Source: Lactarius indigo
Taxonomy: Eukaryota; Basidiomycota; Agaricomycetes; Russulales; Russulaceae
NCBI GenBank assembly: GCA_025766275.1
Contig: JAFKAC010000020.1
Coordinates: 310,001-374,000, forward strand
Direction of reading: 5' to 3'
DNA length: 64,000 nucleotides
Under the pieces are notes generated by a model. That model saw nothing but the letters and a program-made list of their open reading frames with translations, was not told the DNA's origin and did not search any database. Of this stretch, positions 43,240 to 55,299 are shown in pieces (positions within the stretch are counted from its first letter, which is position 1; the number at the start of each line of letters is the position of its first letter). The translations under genes and the position numbers were made by a program.

Positions 43240-45238
43240 GATTTTATATGGGGACCCTAATATTTCTGAAAATGTTTCATAAAATCGTTGAGAAACTGAG
43301 AAAAATGTGTGACTTTGTAAACTATGAAAAATTGTGAAAATTTAGAAAAAGACGAAAGTGCAGTAAACCTGCTTGATAGCATGTGTAAGTAGTCGGGGCA
43401 GAGAGAAATTCGCATGAGTTGGGGAAAGCAAGGAAGGGGGTGCAAGCGCGATATCAAAAAGTTGGGGAGGTGAGGAAAGTCAAGCATGAGTTCAGAGCTC
43501 AAGAATGCTTCTACAAAGCGCCAGGCAACAATTGCAACGAAGTGAGACCTAGGGTGGGAATAAGTCAGTAGAACAAAAACAGGAAGTGGTGATGAGAGCT
43601 GATGTTGAGGGATGAAGAGGTTGATATGCACGCAATGTGAGAGGGAAACCAAATTATATAAGTGCAAATCTGAGAGCTTTATCAACTGAACAGTGCCTAA
43701 ACCCGAATACGATCGAAAATAACAAGTTGAAAATTGTGATGAAGTAGTAAAGTGAGCAGAAGGCTGTAGGTAGGAAAGAAGTCGACAGACTCAAACACAC
43801 GGCTGACGCAAGGTAGAGAATATGAGTCATAAATGAAATCGGGGAGTGGGTAAGCAAAGTCACATGGCCGAACGACAGTGCCAGAGGTGGTGCCAGAGGC
43901 CCAGAGGTGACGACAACGCGCACTATAAGTACAAACAAGGTGTCAGTGAAAGTGGGGTAAGATCCAAGAAATAGTGAGCGCACCTATGCCTGAGACAAAG
44001 AGCACGAACTAGAAAGATTGGCAAAACGAGTTTGAGAGGCAACAACATGACGTTGATCTGCCGAGGGCAACAACACAAGCAACGTGATGGATACGAGGCG
44101 GAAGGTAAGGGAATGGTGGATGGCAGACGCACGGCAGGCCTTTTGAACCAGGGCCAAGTGCGAGATCGAGGGGCAGCAACGGATTGAGAAGGGGTTCAGC
44201 AAGCGAGAAGGCCCATACAAGCAAGGCTCGTAGCACATAAGGTGACCAAAAGACAACTGTAAAGATTGTTTGGGAGTGAGTACAAGTGCAACCGTTGATG
44301 TTCGCTTGGGTGCCCTCAATTTAGATCTGCCCTGACAAAGCGTCACAACGATCATGTGAGATATAAGTATAAGAACGATTGAAACTTGAGGAAAGTGGTA
44401 GTTTATTGGATGCCAGACCGAGCCTTACATATGTCATGTATTTGTACGTAAGGGTGGTCGGTGTCGAAAATGCTAAGTCAAGAACCATGAGGCAAGGTGA
44501 TGAAGGTAGGGAGAGTAAAACAAAATGGTCCAAGTCCTGTGGATATCAACGGAGAATGAAGATGGAAGCTTGGGGGGAAGACTATTGTAGTATCTGTTGT
44601 CCCTGGGACAGGCAGTGCTGTCGACATGTGCTGTATTGAAGCGAGTGTCAAGGCAAAAGTGGGAGGCAAGTATCAAAAGGGAGCAAAAGGAATGCAGACG
44701 AGTTGAAAGGAACGTGGGTGGCTGATGGTGAAGTACAATCGAAGAGATGCGGTTGGCATTGACAAGGCATACTGTGAGAAAGAACAACGGATAAGAATTT
44801 AAAGGGCAACAAAAAAAAATTGGGCGCACCTTTGTTCAAGGCAGAGCACAACTCTAGACCAATCACTGGCCGGGGGCGTAGGCATGAATAATATTCCAGG
44901 GTTTTGAAAGAACCAATCGAAAGAAAGCTCACAAGGCGGGGAATGGTAAGGGTACTGTTCCTCAGCGGGACTTTTGATGACGATGTGGACAAGGAGTTGA
45001 CTGGAATTGGGTGGTTGATTGGCGGTGGCTACCGCTGTCGGAATTATTGAGCATTTTTGATGTGGAAAGGAACGATGAAAGGTGAGATGAGATGATGGGA
45101 AGAGAAATGGGAAGAGAAAAGAGCGGAAAAAATGAGGCGAGAAGGGTGATCTACAAGACACATGACATTCTGAAATCATGTGCTGAGCTGACAACTGAAT
45201 TCGTAAGAGGAAAGACAACGGTTCACACATAAAAGTAG
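43240..45238. other. Dispersed non-coding repeat, two related segments
   Basis: Between the broken end of Gypsy-2 and the end of the Plavaka gene. Long Ser/Leu/Pro-rich open frames on the minus strand show no domain. Segments at about 43,970-44,010 and 44,820-44,850 share a GCGCACCT(A/T)TG motif with each other and, more loosely, with the hAT interior at about 16,530. Another piece (44,440-44,490) matches 16,145-16,200. I read it as one repeat family with at least three partial copies. Confidence 0.4.
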
Positions 45239-46969
45239 CTAAGATAAGTCTCGATAAAGGTGTCTATCTGTAAATGGGTTTAGATAGAAGGTCTTGCACA
45301 TCTCCAAAATGTTGCTACTCATCCATGATGCAGGAGCAACTCTACCAAACTTCAGGTATAAATGGACGCTCCGAAAAATGTTGATTACTGGTATGATACT
45401 GGCGGGTTTAGTACCATCTGGAAGAAAACAGCGCGAGATCTTATGTAGCCCAGAGTTATGCTCAGGTTCCCAAGAAAATGACGTAAACCACTTGACATAT
45501 GCGAGGTGCTTGGGAATGCTCTGCCCAGATGGAAACAACCGTGCACATTCAGATTCTGGAAGCGAAAATACCACATGCACCTGTCCAATACGCCGATCCT
45601 TCACTCCTGCCTCAACTCCAGTACCACTGTTGATGAGTACTATATCGTGTTGGGCAGGAATGAGCTGGTCCTTTTTGTTCTGTCATTCGGGGTGGCAGTG
45701 AATGATATCAGCAGTGACGAGTTTGCCGGTCCAAGGATCTTCTTGAAGGTATTTGATATTGTGCCACACCAGAAAGCGACGGATTGAGAGATGGACGTCA
45801 TTTGCCTCATCTTCCAGCTGGGAATAAGTGAGCCCTGTATGCGTCAGTCCAGCGACATATCACCCGATAGCTGCGCGAAAGTGGATTGCACCATAACTTT
45901 CTTCTAATCGGTCAATTGGAGCAGAGGCGACCGTCGGACGAATTGCCATCTTCAAAATATGACGATTGTCAAGTCCTGGAGGGACCCAATTGACGGACTT
46001 CGGTGCAGGGCACCCATCAAGTCGCCACTGAATATACTTGGTATGACGAGCCATCTTCTCCTTCCGCTCTAGCCATAGTGCCATCTGAGGGAACTCGTCC
46101 TTGTGATTGGTTGCAGCATAGGCGTCCTTCGCAAGGTCGATGTGCAACCGTTCGGTATACTCAGTATTGAAGTTGTCAGTGGTCCCAAAAAGTTTTATCG
46201 AACGGCAGTAATGTTTTGTGAAGTGGAACTTGGGTATGTTGAAGTTGTCCTGAATGCCGAGGGAGACGAAGATGTGCTTGTTGTCGTGAAATGATTGGAG
46301 TGCTGCATCCATCTTCTGTAATGTTTTGGTTGTGTGAACTGGGTATTGTGCGAGATAAAGAAAGTCCAACAATTTGCGTAATGCACACAAGGGCACTGCT
46401 ATCTAGTCTATCTGGAAGTGGAATGTCGAGTACCAAAGCCAGGAGAAAGTGACAAATCTGACCATGCTCGGTACCGGAAACACGAGAGAGACTGCTAATA
46501 CCCTTCAAGAACAATCGGGTGTTGTGATTTGGTGGGAGACGACAGCAGCGAGCATCAATTTCAGCAGCCCCAAAGATCTCTGTTGTCCAATGGATCGCGT
46601 GCTTCATTACTCCCTGATATAGTTGGTGAAGGATGTCTGGTGTGATTGAGCGATAAACATGGGTGTATGGGAGATCCTTCCAAAATGGCTCCGTAACGGG
46701 CTTGACACCAAGCTCTTTGCATGACTCGAAAAAGGCCGCCGGATCATCATCGAAGTTGTGGAGTGTGTCGAGGAGAGTGTGCAATTCACGCCAGCCAGTA
46801 GGGATCTCTGGACCTGTGTCTCCAAGTTTGTCGCGTGGCTCAGGGCACTGAGCACATTCACCAGTCTTCGTACAGGTGATGAGTACCTGCTCGGGATAAT
46901 CCCTGATGAAGCAGGCGTATATTGGGTGACAGCGCCGACTAATGCCATCTGCGCTGGCCATTGTGACGC

Positions 46970-47823
46970 TGATACCCTAAACCGTCGCTAGACGCAAGAA
47001 CGACTGGTAAAGGAGTAATATTGGGTTCGAGAAGTCGGGGAATATAGGACCGATAATCCGGCCGATGGCGACTTTAACCGAAGGCGCACCGACGCGGGAC
47101 CGAACGAGCCGAAGCCGACCGGGGTGAGAGCGATGTAGTCTTAACGCGACGCAGGGCTGCGAATAGCCGAGGTATAGCTGAATACGCACACATGGGTGCT
47201 TCGCGAAATCAAAATAGAATAGATGTCGTAGATAATCGAATAGTAGGATATGAGCGTATGAATCGAATGAGGTCGCTATGGGCTCCCCCAAAGGTTTTTT
47301 GTTCTTGTACCTGTGGTATAGAGCTATTTATGTGCTGCCGCTCGCCAACCGAATCCGCACCTCGCCGCTTTTCCCTTGCTGAACGTCCATCTTACTCTCC
47401 TGCCTTAAACCCACGCCGGTCTGATCCGCTCTTCTCTGGGGTGTCGCCTTACCAACCCTAGGTGCTGCTTTGCCTATTCGTGCCATGGCCGCGCCTGTGA
47501 TTCTGCTCGGCCGCTCCGGTATGTCGCTATTCGCCATGTTGGCCCTGATCGGTTTCTGGGGCTTTCACATGTTCCGCGCTAATATAGGCACCGTCTCGTA
47601 CCCCGCGCTGGGGCCGCACCCGTGATTGCAGCAGTAGGCTACCGTTCGCATATGCGGCTAGAATATTTGGGCGTCTCGGCCCATCACCACGGGCCGCTCT
47701 TCCCGCCGCCGAGAGTGACCGATCGCAGTACTCTAGATGGGCCGGTTGGGCCGGTCTGCCGCATATTGTCGTATTAGCTTAGATCTGCGAAAATTAATGC
47801 TTAGTGGCGCGCCGGGTGTATCA
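46970..47823 (-). repeat. Element Y 3' LTR
   Basis: 854 bp. In the minus-strand orientation it follows the purine tract AAGAGGGGAAA (47834-47824). Matches 58151-59004 apart from twelve CpG-type transitions. Confidence 0.95.
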
Positions 47824-48004
47824 TTTCCCCTCTTGGCTGAGCTTCTGACTGTCCTCAGTCAGTCGGCGCAATAGCATCGCGTGGTAGAAGTCGTCGGGCG
47901 GTGCCGGTAGTGTGAGAACAGTCCGCGAGTCCGCCATACGTTGTCGTCGATATTGTTATCATCGTCCTTTCGCCGTTTTTCTTCCTTGAGTCGATTCTTC
48001 TAAC

Positions 48005-49521
48005 ATGTCGCAAAAATCCCGTGTTTTTTCATTCGCTAAATTGTCGCTCTTGCGTCTTCGCCCCGAGTTTGAGAGGACCGATTTGGATGCCGCGTCGGCC
48101 AACGAGCTAGCGCAGACCTTTTCGTCGGCTCTGGTGAGTACTTGTCGGCTTTGATCCGTGCTGATCATGGTTGATCGGGTTGACAGGAACTTGTCGTTTC
48201 GTCGGCAATCGAGGCCGGCGTAGATGTTGGCGTCGATCAGGAGGTGGACACTCTTGTTGGCGCTGCACGCAGCTGCCTGCTTCTGTTCGCTTCGGCGGCT
48301 TGGCTTGAACATTCGCCTCGTCTTGTTGCTGGGAGTGAGGAGCGGCTGGGCTCCTTGTTGGCGCCGTCGGTTCCGCCTGGGTCGGCCGATATACCCGGTG
48401 ACTATGCGCGGCTCGCCGAGTACTGCTGACAGGTGGAGGCTGGTACTTTGTCTCGCGCCGAGTTCGAGGCCCACCGTGCGGCCATTCTCGCGGCCGACAC
48501 CAGGCCCGACATGCCGCCATCGCTGCCGGTTCCATTGCCGCTCTTGTGGTCGTCCGCGTGCCCACTCGGCCCTTCACCCGTCGGCGGTTCTCCCGCCTTC
48601 GGCTTATCAGAACTCTTTTCGCAGAGTTCCATCCAATCTCCCGCTCTTCGTGCGGCTGGGGCGGCGCCTTCCCCGTCTGGTGCCGCCGCCGCGCTTTCTG
48701 AGGAGCCCGCGGTCGCTTCCGGGTCGGGGACCGGTCGCGGCGTTAAGCGCAGTCGTACGCCCGAATTGATGGATGTTACGTTGATCGCTGGGTGGCGGCG
48801 GGTGCGTTTCGGTTGGCTTCTCTTGGGTGTTGGCTAACCTGTCTTCTAGTGCGTGACTTGCATCAAGAGCAAGGTGAAATGCGCGCCCGTTGTCGGTAGT
48901 TTGCCGCCGTATCCGTGCTGGCGGTGCGTTCACGGGGATCGCGCGTGTGTTCGGGCGCCGCTTCTGCGCCGTCGCCGCCGTCGGGCAGGCGCCACCGCGC
49001 CTCCCCGTGTTCCCTCTCCCGGTGTCGCTTCGCCCGGTGTTGCTTCGCCCGATGTTGCTTCGCCCGGTGTTGCTTCGCCCGGTCCCGCGCCATCTGGCAG
49101 TGCTCGCGCCGGCTCGTTCTCTGGCAATGCTCGCGCCGGCGCCTTTTTTGGTCCCCCAGAGGACTGTTCGGGCGTCGAGCTCGCCGCGACGATCGTGTTT
49201 TATCGTGCTGAGCTTGCTCGCGCGATGGCTTCTTGTACGTTGATCGACGAGAATATCATTTTCCTTCGCTTCCAGTTGGCCAGCTATCTTGGTATGATGG
49301 TTGAGCCCGGCACTTCTCTCGGGCAGCCGCCGCCGAAACGGCCGCGAACGCGCGCTTCGTCGAAGGGTAAGGAGCGAGCGATCGACGTTGACGCACTCTC
49401 GGATGATGATGCCGAAGCGGCTGACGAGGATGAAATTGAAGACGGGACCGAATACGAGTATGAGGAGGAAGATGCCGAAATGGACTGGGCGGGCATTTCC
49501 GGGGATCTTGGTGCTGAGTAA
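48005..49521 (+). pseudogene. Element Y antisense gene A: helical domain, Zn2Cys6 cluster, acidic tail
   Basis: Exons 48005-48133, 48187-48801 and 48850-49521 (introns 53 and 48 nt, GT-AG, phase 0). About 471 codons with one TGA at 48427-48429. The TGA falls between AEYC and QVEAGTLSRAEFE, which aligns ungapped with AEFRDLLAAGVISFNEY of gene B, so I read it as a point stop (CGA to TGA) and not an intron. Exon 3 opens with CVTCIKSKVKC, 11 residues, then CWRCVHGDRAC: CX2CX6CX11CX2CX6C, the fungal Zn(II)2Cys6 DNA-binding pattern with Lys-rich loop. A fivefold VASPG repeat (15-bp DNA repeat, about 49,025-49,085) and an acidic C-terminus (DEDEIEDGTEYEYEEED) follow. The layout is that of a DNA-binding regulator; targets are unknown. 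Confidence 0.75.
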
Positions 49522-49707
49522 GCCGCGGTCGCCCGATGTACCTTTGTAGAACATTTGTAAATAGACTTTCCGTGTTGCCCTGTGCCTTGCGCTTTTTCTT
49601 GCGCTTTCCCCCCCTGAAAAAATTAATTTGGCTGTCCTCAGCCGCCACGTCGGGCCGGCATCTCGGCGCCGGCGATACTTTTTGTCGCGCTTGCAGTGTG
49701 AGTAGGG

Positions 49708-50368
49708 ATGGAACGTTTTCTCCCTTTGCGCTCGATGCCCGTTCCTTCGAATAACTCTAGTCTGGTGGACTCGAGCGATGGCGAAAACCGTCACGCATAT
49801 GTGCGTGCGATTGCGCAGCTGGCCGTGCTTTCCGAGCGGTGGTTCGGTCTTCAGTGCCGCCCCGCAGATGTTGCCGACTTCCTTCAAGATTTCTATCGCG
49901 CTTGGGTACGACGCTTCTTTTCGCTTGTCTTCGCTAGATGCCTAACTTCTCCAGGAATATGCCAAGCGCATGGCCGCCCGTGCTGGTGTTCATAGCCTCG
50001 CCGAGTCCGCTCGGGAGCTTCGGACCATCATCGAGGAAGCTGCCGCGCCTCATGCCGAGCTGGAATGGCTTCTATTATTCCCTGGCGTTTTCGAGGAGCA
50101 CCAGTCGCGGCTCATTCGGTATGCCGTCGTATTCAGCCGCGCTCAGTCCGCCATTATCGCGAACATGATCCATGGACCGGGGGTATCTGCGCTTCGGGAC
50201 CCGTACGTCTTAGCCGTTGCCGAGTTTCGGGACCTTCTCGCTGCGGGCGTTATCAGTTTCAACGAGTATCAGTGGCAGGAGGAGCAGCTCGGTCGGGCTA
50301 GTTTACTGGCTGAAACCGCGCGGCGAAGCTCTTCGGCGACCGAGGGGGTATCGCATGATGCGGAGTAG
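49708..50368 (+). CDS. Element Y antisense gene B, helical-domain protein
   Basis: Exons 49708-49905 and 49955-50368 (49-nt GT-AG intron, phase 0); 203 residues. No known family recognised. The N-terminal part has FLQDFYRAW just before the intron; exon 2 is Ala/Glu/Leu-rich and looks all-helical (AELEWLLLFPGVFEEHQSRL). It is a clear paralogue of gene C, with the intron at the same place and matching motifs (W|EYAKRMAARAG vs W|DYLRLMADAAN; EFRDLLAAGVISFNEY vs EFESLRAAGDISREDY). Gene A has the same C-terminal motif of this domain. It has no zinc cluster. Confidence 0.7.
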
Positions 50369-50534
50369 TGTTCCTTGTACCTGTCCGGCCTTTGTAATTG
50401 GCGTACTACAACCTGTTATTAAATGGTGTCGCTTGTGTCGATCTTCGTCCATTGACATGTGAAAAGAGTCTGTAGCGAGTTGTCTCGCATTAAAGCGGCT
50501 TGTTCGCTGTGAGCCGGTCCCAACGTTCCCTGCC

Positions 50535-51321
50535 ATGGCTGATACCGGTCGTGACTCTGATGCCTACTTGCCCGAGGGTTTGCTCAAGGCTGCCTTCGAT
50601 TCCGCTTTGACTAGTTTCTTTGTGTTTGGCGAAACTTGGTCGCAGTGTCCTCGCCAGGCGCCACAGATCGCGTCGTGGCTACGCTTGTTCCAGGGGTCGT
50701 GGGTACGTCGCTAAATCTATGTGTTTTGTTCATTCCATGGTGATTGGGCACTTCTAGGATTATCTTCGGCTGATGGCGGATGCTGCTAACGATGGCGAGA
50801 TGGGGGCTGACGCATATGCCCTGCATTCGCTTGTTCGGACCGAGGCCGCACCATTTGCGGATGTTAATTGGCTGCTCAAGTTCCCCATGGTCACTGAGCA
50901 CGTTCGAAGCCGAGTGTTGCTGTATACGGGGGTCTTATGTCGCACGCAGAGCGCTGCTCTTGAGGAGTGTCTCGCCGGAGCGCTGGTTAGCGAGCAGGTC
51001 CCGGATGTTTATGATCGTGCCGCTATCGAGTTTGAGTCGCTTCGGGCTGCCGGGGACATTTCGCGCGAGGACTATTATTGGTACCTCTCGAAGTTGCGAT
51101 CTGACCGGCTGACGGTGATTTTCAAGCGAGGGTCGCTCCCGAAGATCATGAGTCTGGGCCGCTCGCCTCGCGGTATGCTTTGCCTATTTCTTTTTCGCCG
51201 CTTTATGCCTAATCGCTTTGCTGTAGAGTTGCACGTTGGTATTGGCGCCAAAGGTTATTTTGTTGCTGGCGCGGAAGACGGTGCAGAGGACGATGGTGGT
51301 GAGACTGGGGTAGGTGTCTAA
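50535..51321 (+). CDS. Element Y antisense gene C, paralogue of gene B
   Basis: Exons 50535-50702 and 50758-51321 (55-nt intron, phase 0); 243 residues if read straight through. A further GT-AG intron (about 51,173-51,226) is possible and would keep the frame. It shares with gene B the sequence around the intron, NWLLKFPMVTEHVRSRVLLY (gene B: EWLLLFPGVFEEHQSRLIRY), and the EF..L.AAG.IS..(D/E)Y motif. It ends with a short acidic tail (AEDGAEDDGGE). Unknown function; presumably acts together with genes A and B. Confidence 0.7.
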
Positions 51322-51679
51322 GGACTGTCGCGTTGGATCGTGAAGGAGCGGTGGCGCTGGTATACCCGGAATTTTGGTAGCGAGCTTGTAGCAGCCTCCT
51401 GCTGTACTGGAGAAGTTGTTTATCTCGATGTGAGAGTCCCCGTGGGCGTTGGCTATTGCGGAAGTTTGGTGTTTTAGTTGGCCCGGTACTGCGGAAACAG
51501 GCTTGTTAGGCCGGCATGTGTGTGCTCGGTGCGCTTGGGGTTCGGCCTCGTGTAGCGGGTATATCGCATGTTATTTCACTGTTCGCATAGGATTAAAAGC
51601 AATAATAAAGTAAGACTATAGAAAATTAAATTCCAGAGATGGCTCTTTCGCAGCCCGTGTTTTCGCGCTTATGGAATGT
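51322..51679. other. Gap between convergent cassette and integrase
   Basis: About 360 bases between the end of gene C and the end of the integrase frame on the other strand. An AATAAA-like AATAATAAAG at about 51,600-51,610 could end plus-strand transcripts. Nothing else seen. Confidence 0.45.
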
Positions 51680-54600
51680 TCACATGTCAAGTTCTTCAGC
51701 TGCCTTGGGTATATCTTCGTCGTCTTCGCTCTCCTGGGTGCCTTGCCATGGGTCCACATCCGGTTCGCCACTGGCTTCCAATTCGCACAACCGAGCGACC
51801 GAGACGTCCAAATGTTGTTCTAGATCGGGTATGTCCATATATTCGCGGGCGAAATACGGCACCACTCTGAAGGCTGCTATGGTGCTGTGTAGTAGTGTGC
51901 CGTCGAGTTCGCATACTATGTAGGCCCCTCCTTTGTTTCGCGAGACCACTACTAGTGGTCCGAAGTAGCGCGGCCGCATTTTGCGATTCAGCGCTTTTTC
52001 TATCGCGGTGTTGCGGATTAGGACTAGAGCGCCTCTTCTGAAATCGTAGTCGCAAATTGTTGCCGAGTGTGCCTTCTCGAACCGAAGGGCCGCGCGATTG
52101 CGGTGTTCGTGGACTCTCGCCTTGAGCCGGTCTAGGTCTTCCGGTCGCTTTTGTAGAGCTACCGCCCGCCGGGCGATGAGGTCGGTTGTCGCTAGTATTG
52201 AATCAGGTGGGGGCGATAGATAGTTTGCTTCTACGATGTCGAAGGGTAGCAGTGGGTGAACGCCGGTCGCCGCGAAGAATGGCGAGCAGCCGAGACGCTT
52301 CCGCGGCGTAACGTGCTCCGACCAGAATACGGAATATGTCGCCTGCGGCCAGCGGTTTTGCTCACCGTCGACCGCTTTAAACAGCGCTTGCCGCACGTCG
52401 AAGTGCGCGTGCTCTACTATGCCATTCGCGCGAGAGTTATATCCGCTTATCCTAATATGCGTCACGTGGTACTTGCGTTCCAAGTGGCCGAGCGCTGCGA
52501 CGAAGGGCTTGCCGTTATCTGAGATGATTTCTGTCAGCGTTCCCCATCGGCATAGTACATCTTGGAATATCCAGTCGCCGAGTGCCTGAGCTGTTTCTTT
52601 TCGGAGCATTCTAAATTCTGGGTATCCGGTCAGAGAGCAGCGGCCTTGTACAATGTAGGAGTAGCCGGCGGCACGCGGGAGGTGCATTGTGTCCATATAC
52701 ATCTTCGCAAATAAAGGTGCGGGGGTGGCGACCACCAGTGGTATTGAGATTTGCTGGGTCTGCCGGGTCTGGCAGACATGGCAGGTGCGCACGTACCAAG
52801 CGATGTCATCGCCCATGAATGGCCACCAGTACCGTTCTATTAGTAGAGCTCGGGTCGCGTAGAAGCCACGGTGCCCAGTATCGTCGTGGGCTGCGTGTAT
52901 CGCTTCGATGCGTCGGTGCCGATACAGGACTCTCTGGTGGGCCCCCTGCGGGTTTCACTTCCAGAGTAGCCCGTCGTCTACGAAGAATCTTGCTGCGAAG
53001 CGCACTAGAGCGGTATAATCTTGTTCTGTCATGCCTTCCGGTCGCTCCAGGAAGGTCAGCCAGTCGTGCGCTGCCGCTAGTTTTTCGTCGGCTCGCGCGG
53101 CCGCTTTCGTTCGTGGGATTAGATCGTAGTTCGGCTCATATGGAAATGCGTCGGCCATCTCGTATGGTCGCTTTTCTGGTATGTTCATGCTTGCGATGGT
53201 GTATAGAAGTTGGTTCGTGCGAGGCGCCGCAACCGGGTGGTTAACCATATGCATGAAGCCATATAGGTTATCAATCCAATCTTCGAATTCTTCTTCGCTG
53301 CTTTCTTCCTCCTCTTCTTGTTCATCATCCAGCTGTACTGGCCGCCGAGAGAGTCCATCCGGTCCGTGCTGCTTTCCGGGGACGTGGCGCAGCTCAAAAT
53401 GAAAGGTTAGAATTGATACTATCCAGCGATTGACGCTGGCCGATGGTGCGATGTCTGGATTATTGAGCATGCCTTTGATATACCTGGCATCTACTTCCAC
53501 TATTAGGTTGCGCACGCCGACGATGAATATTTTGTAAGCGCGCAGTGCCCTATAGAGGCCGTATAGTTCTAGCTTCGGTTGTGAAAAGCGGTGCTCTCGG
53601 TCATTTAGCGGCAACGAGCCAAAGCGTGCGTAGTACCGCTTTTTCGGCATTGCTGGGTCGGCCTGGCAGAGGTAAAACCCTACGGCTATCGGTGAGGTGT
53701 CCACGGCCAGTATTACCGGTGAGTCGGATTGGTAGTCAATCGGCCGAAGCGCCGGCGAACTCAAGAGGGCCTGCTTTAAATCTTCTTGGGCCGCAACTTG
53801 CGCCGGTCCAAATTCGAATGGAACGCCTTTGCGAGTGAGATTGATGAGCGAGTTGGCTCGTTTCGCGAAGTTTTGTATGAATATCCTGCACACTCCTACA
53901 GTGCCGAGGAATGCGCGAACTTCAGATAGGTCTTTGCACGGTCCCCAGTTAACGATCTTGTTCACGCGGGCCACCTCTGGTAGCCTTCCGCGCGGTGTGC
54001 ACCGGTGTCCAACTGCAGTTATTTCCTCTGCGCAAAGTATTGATTTTAGGCCGCTAAACGTGCCGCCGCAGTACTTGACTCGCTGGACTACTCGATTGAG
54101 TCCTTGGAAGTGCTCCCAGATAAATCGGCGGATGCCGGTATTTTCTAATATGCGTTCTTCGGTTCCGTCGGCTAGTTCGTACCGACCGGCCGGTCCGCGA
54201 ATCGGCACATCATCGATGTAAGGAACCGTGACGTCTGGGATCTCTGGCTGCAATATGTATGTGACGTCGTCGTGAAATATCGGGACTGAGTTCGTCCATC
54301 CCATGGGTAAAGTGACCAGTCGCAAGGCGCCGAATGGTGATTGGAAGGTTGTTAAATCTCGTGATTCTGGTGATAAGCCTCGTTCATCGTAGCCGACATA
54401 TAGGTCTAGCATGCCGCCGCATGCTCGGCCGGCGAAATGCTCGCCTATCTGATCAGTAAATGGGGTGACGCCGGCGTGCTTGATTGTAACTTTGTTAAGC
54501 GGCTCCAGGCTGTGGACTATGCGCAGTGATTTTCCATCTTTCTTTACGACGCAGAACCACCGAGATCGGTATGAAGAATTCGATGGCTCATATACGCCGG

Positions 54601-55288
54601 CGTCGATCTTGCATTTTATTAACCGGCAGACTTCATCGTAGATTCCGGGTGGTATTGGTATGTTTCGCTGAGCCCAAGGCTTGTGCGGGATCGTAGGGAT
54701 TTCGATCGGCGGAAAGAAGTCTTCGCGGAAGTGTCCACGCTCAGCATCTTCCCAGGCAAATGCTTTATTCTGGATGCACATGAATTCGTGCATTAGCTTG
54801 CATTCTTCTGGTAATAAGAAGGTACCGGCGTGCGCGAGGTCAAATTGCGTTTTGCGTTCACTAGTATATCAGCCGGTCGGTCGGAACTCGCTTGGTTTAG
54901 TGGGTAGTGCCGGTAGGTCTTGTAGTGGGTCGCCGGTTATTTCGCGGACTATTCTGAACCGGCTTGGGAGTTCGGTTTCTATCGGTCTGATTTTGAGTGC
55001 TACGGGTTTGTATTTCTTGCCGAGGTATATTGTGGCCGGTGCTTTTGCGTCGGCGAAGGCGATGCTTTTGCCTTCCTGCCGGGCCGGCTGATCGCTGCTG
55101 TTAGATTCCGAGGTATTAAGGTAGGTGCTTAGGTTGGGGTTTTCTGAATCACATAGAGAGATGTACGCCGCTGCAATGTCTTGTTGTGTGGTATTTGCCG
55201 GTAGCGGCGCACAAGCTTCGATTGTCGCTTCCTGACTTGATTGATTGAAATTTAATATTATTGCGAGCTCTCCTTGGTTTGTTACCAA
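51680..55288 (-). pseudogene. Element Y RT-RNase H-integrase
   Basis: One frame from about 55,300 to 51,680, stopped by TGA at 54869-54871 and 52955-52957. RT: KCKIDAGVYEPSNSSYRSRW, LPMGWTNSVPIFHDD and the catalytic box as YIDD (VPYIDDVPI, near 54,210). RNase H: ILAVDTSPIAVGFYL, then HVPGKQHGPDGLSRRP. After the second stop comes the integrase: ERYWWPFMGDD, CHVCQTRQ, MDTMHLPRA, ISDNGKPFVAALG, HIRISGYNSRANGIVEHAH, closing with an acidic tail. Both TGA codons occur where Arg fits (PTG-TGA-YTSER, LWK-TGA-NPQG). There is no chromodomain, unlike Gypsy-1/2, so Y is a separate Ty3 lineage. Confidence 0.9.
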
Positions 55289-55299
55289 ATCATCGACGC

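Noticed and set aside
48391..48429. 35-nt GT-AG intron removing the TGA in gene A
   Set aside because: Too short for the introns seen here (48-66 nt), and the ungapped alignment to gene B runs straight through the stop.
48607..49887. 426-codon minus-strand frame opposite gene A
   Set aside because: Shadow of a GC-rich coding region; the plus strand has introns in phase and the Zn2Cys6 pattern.
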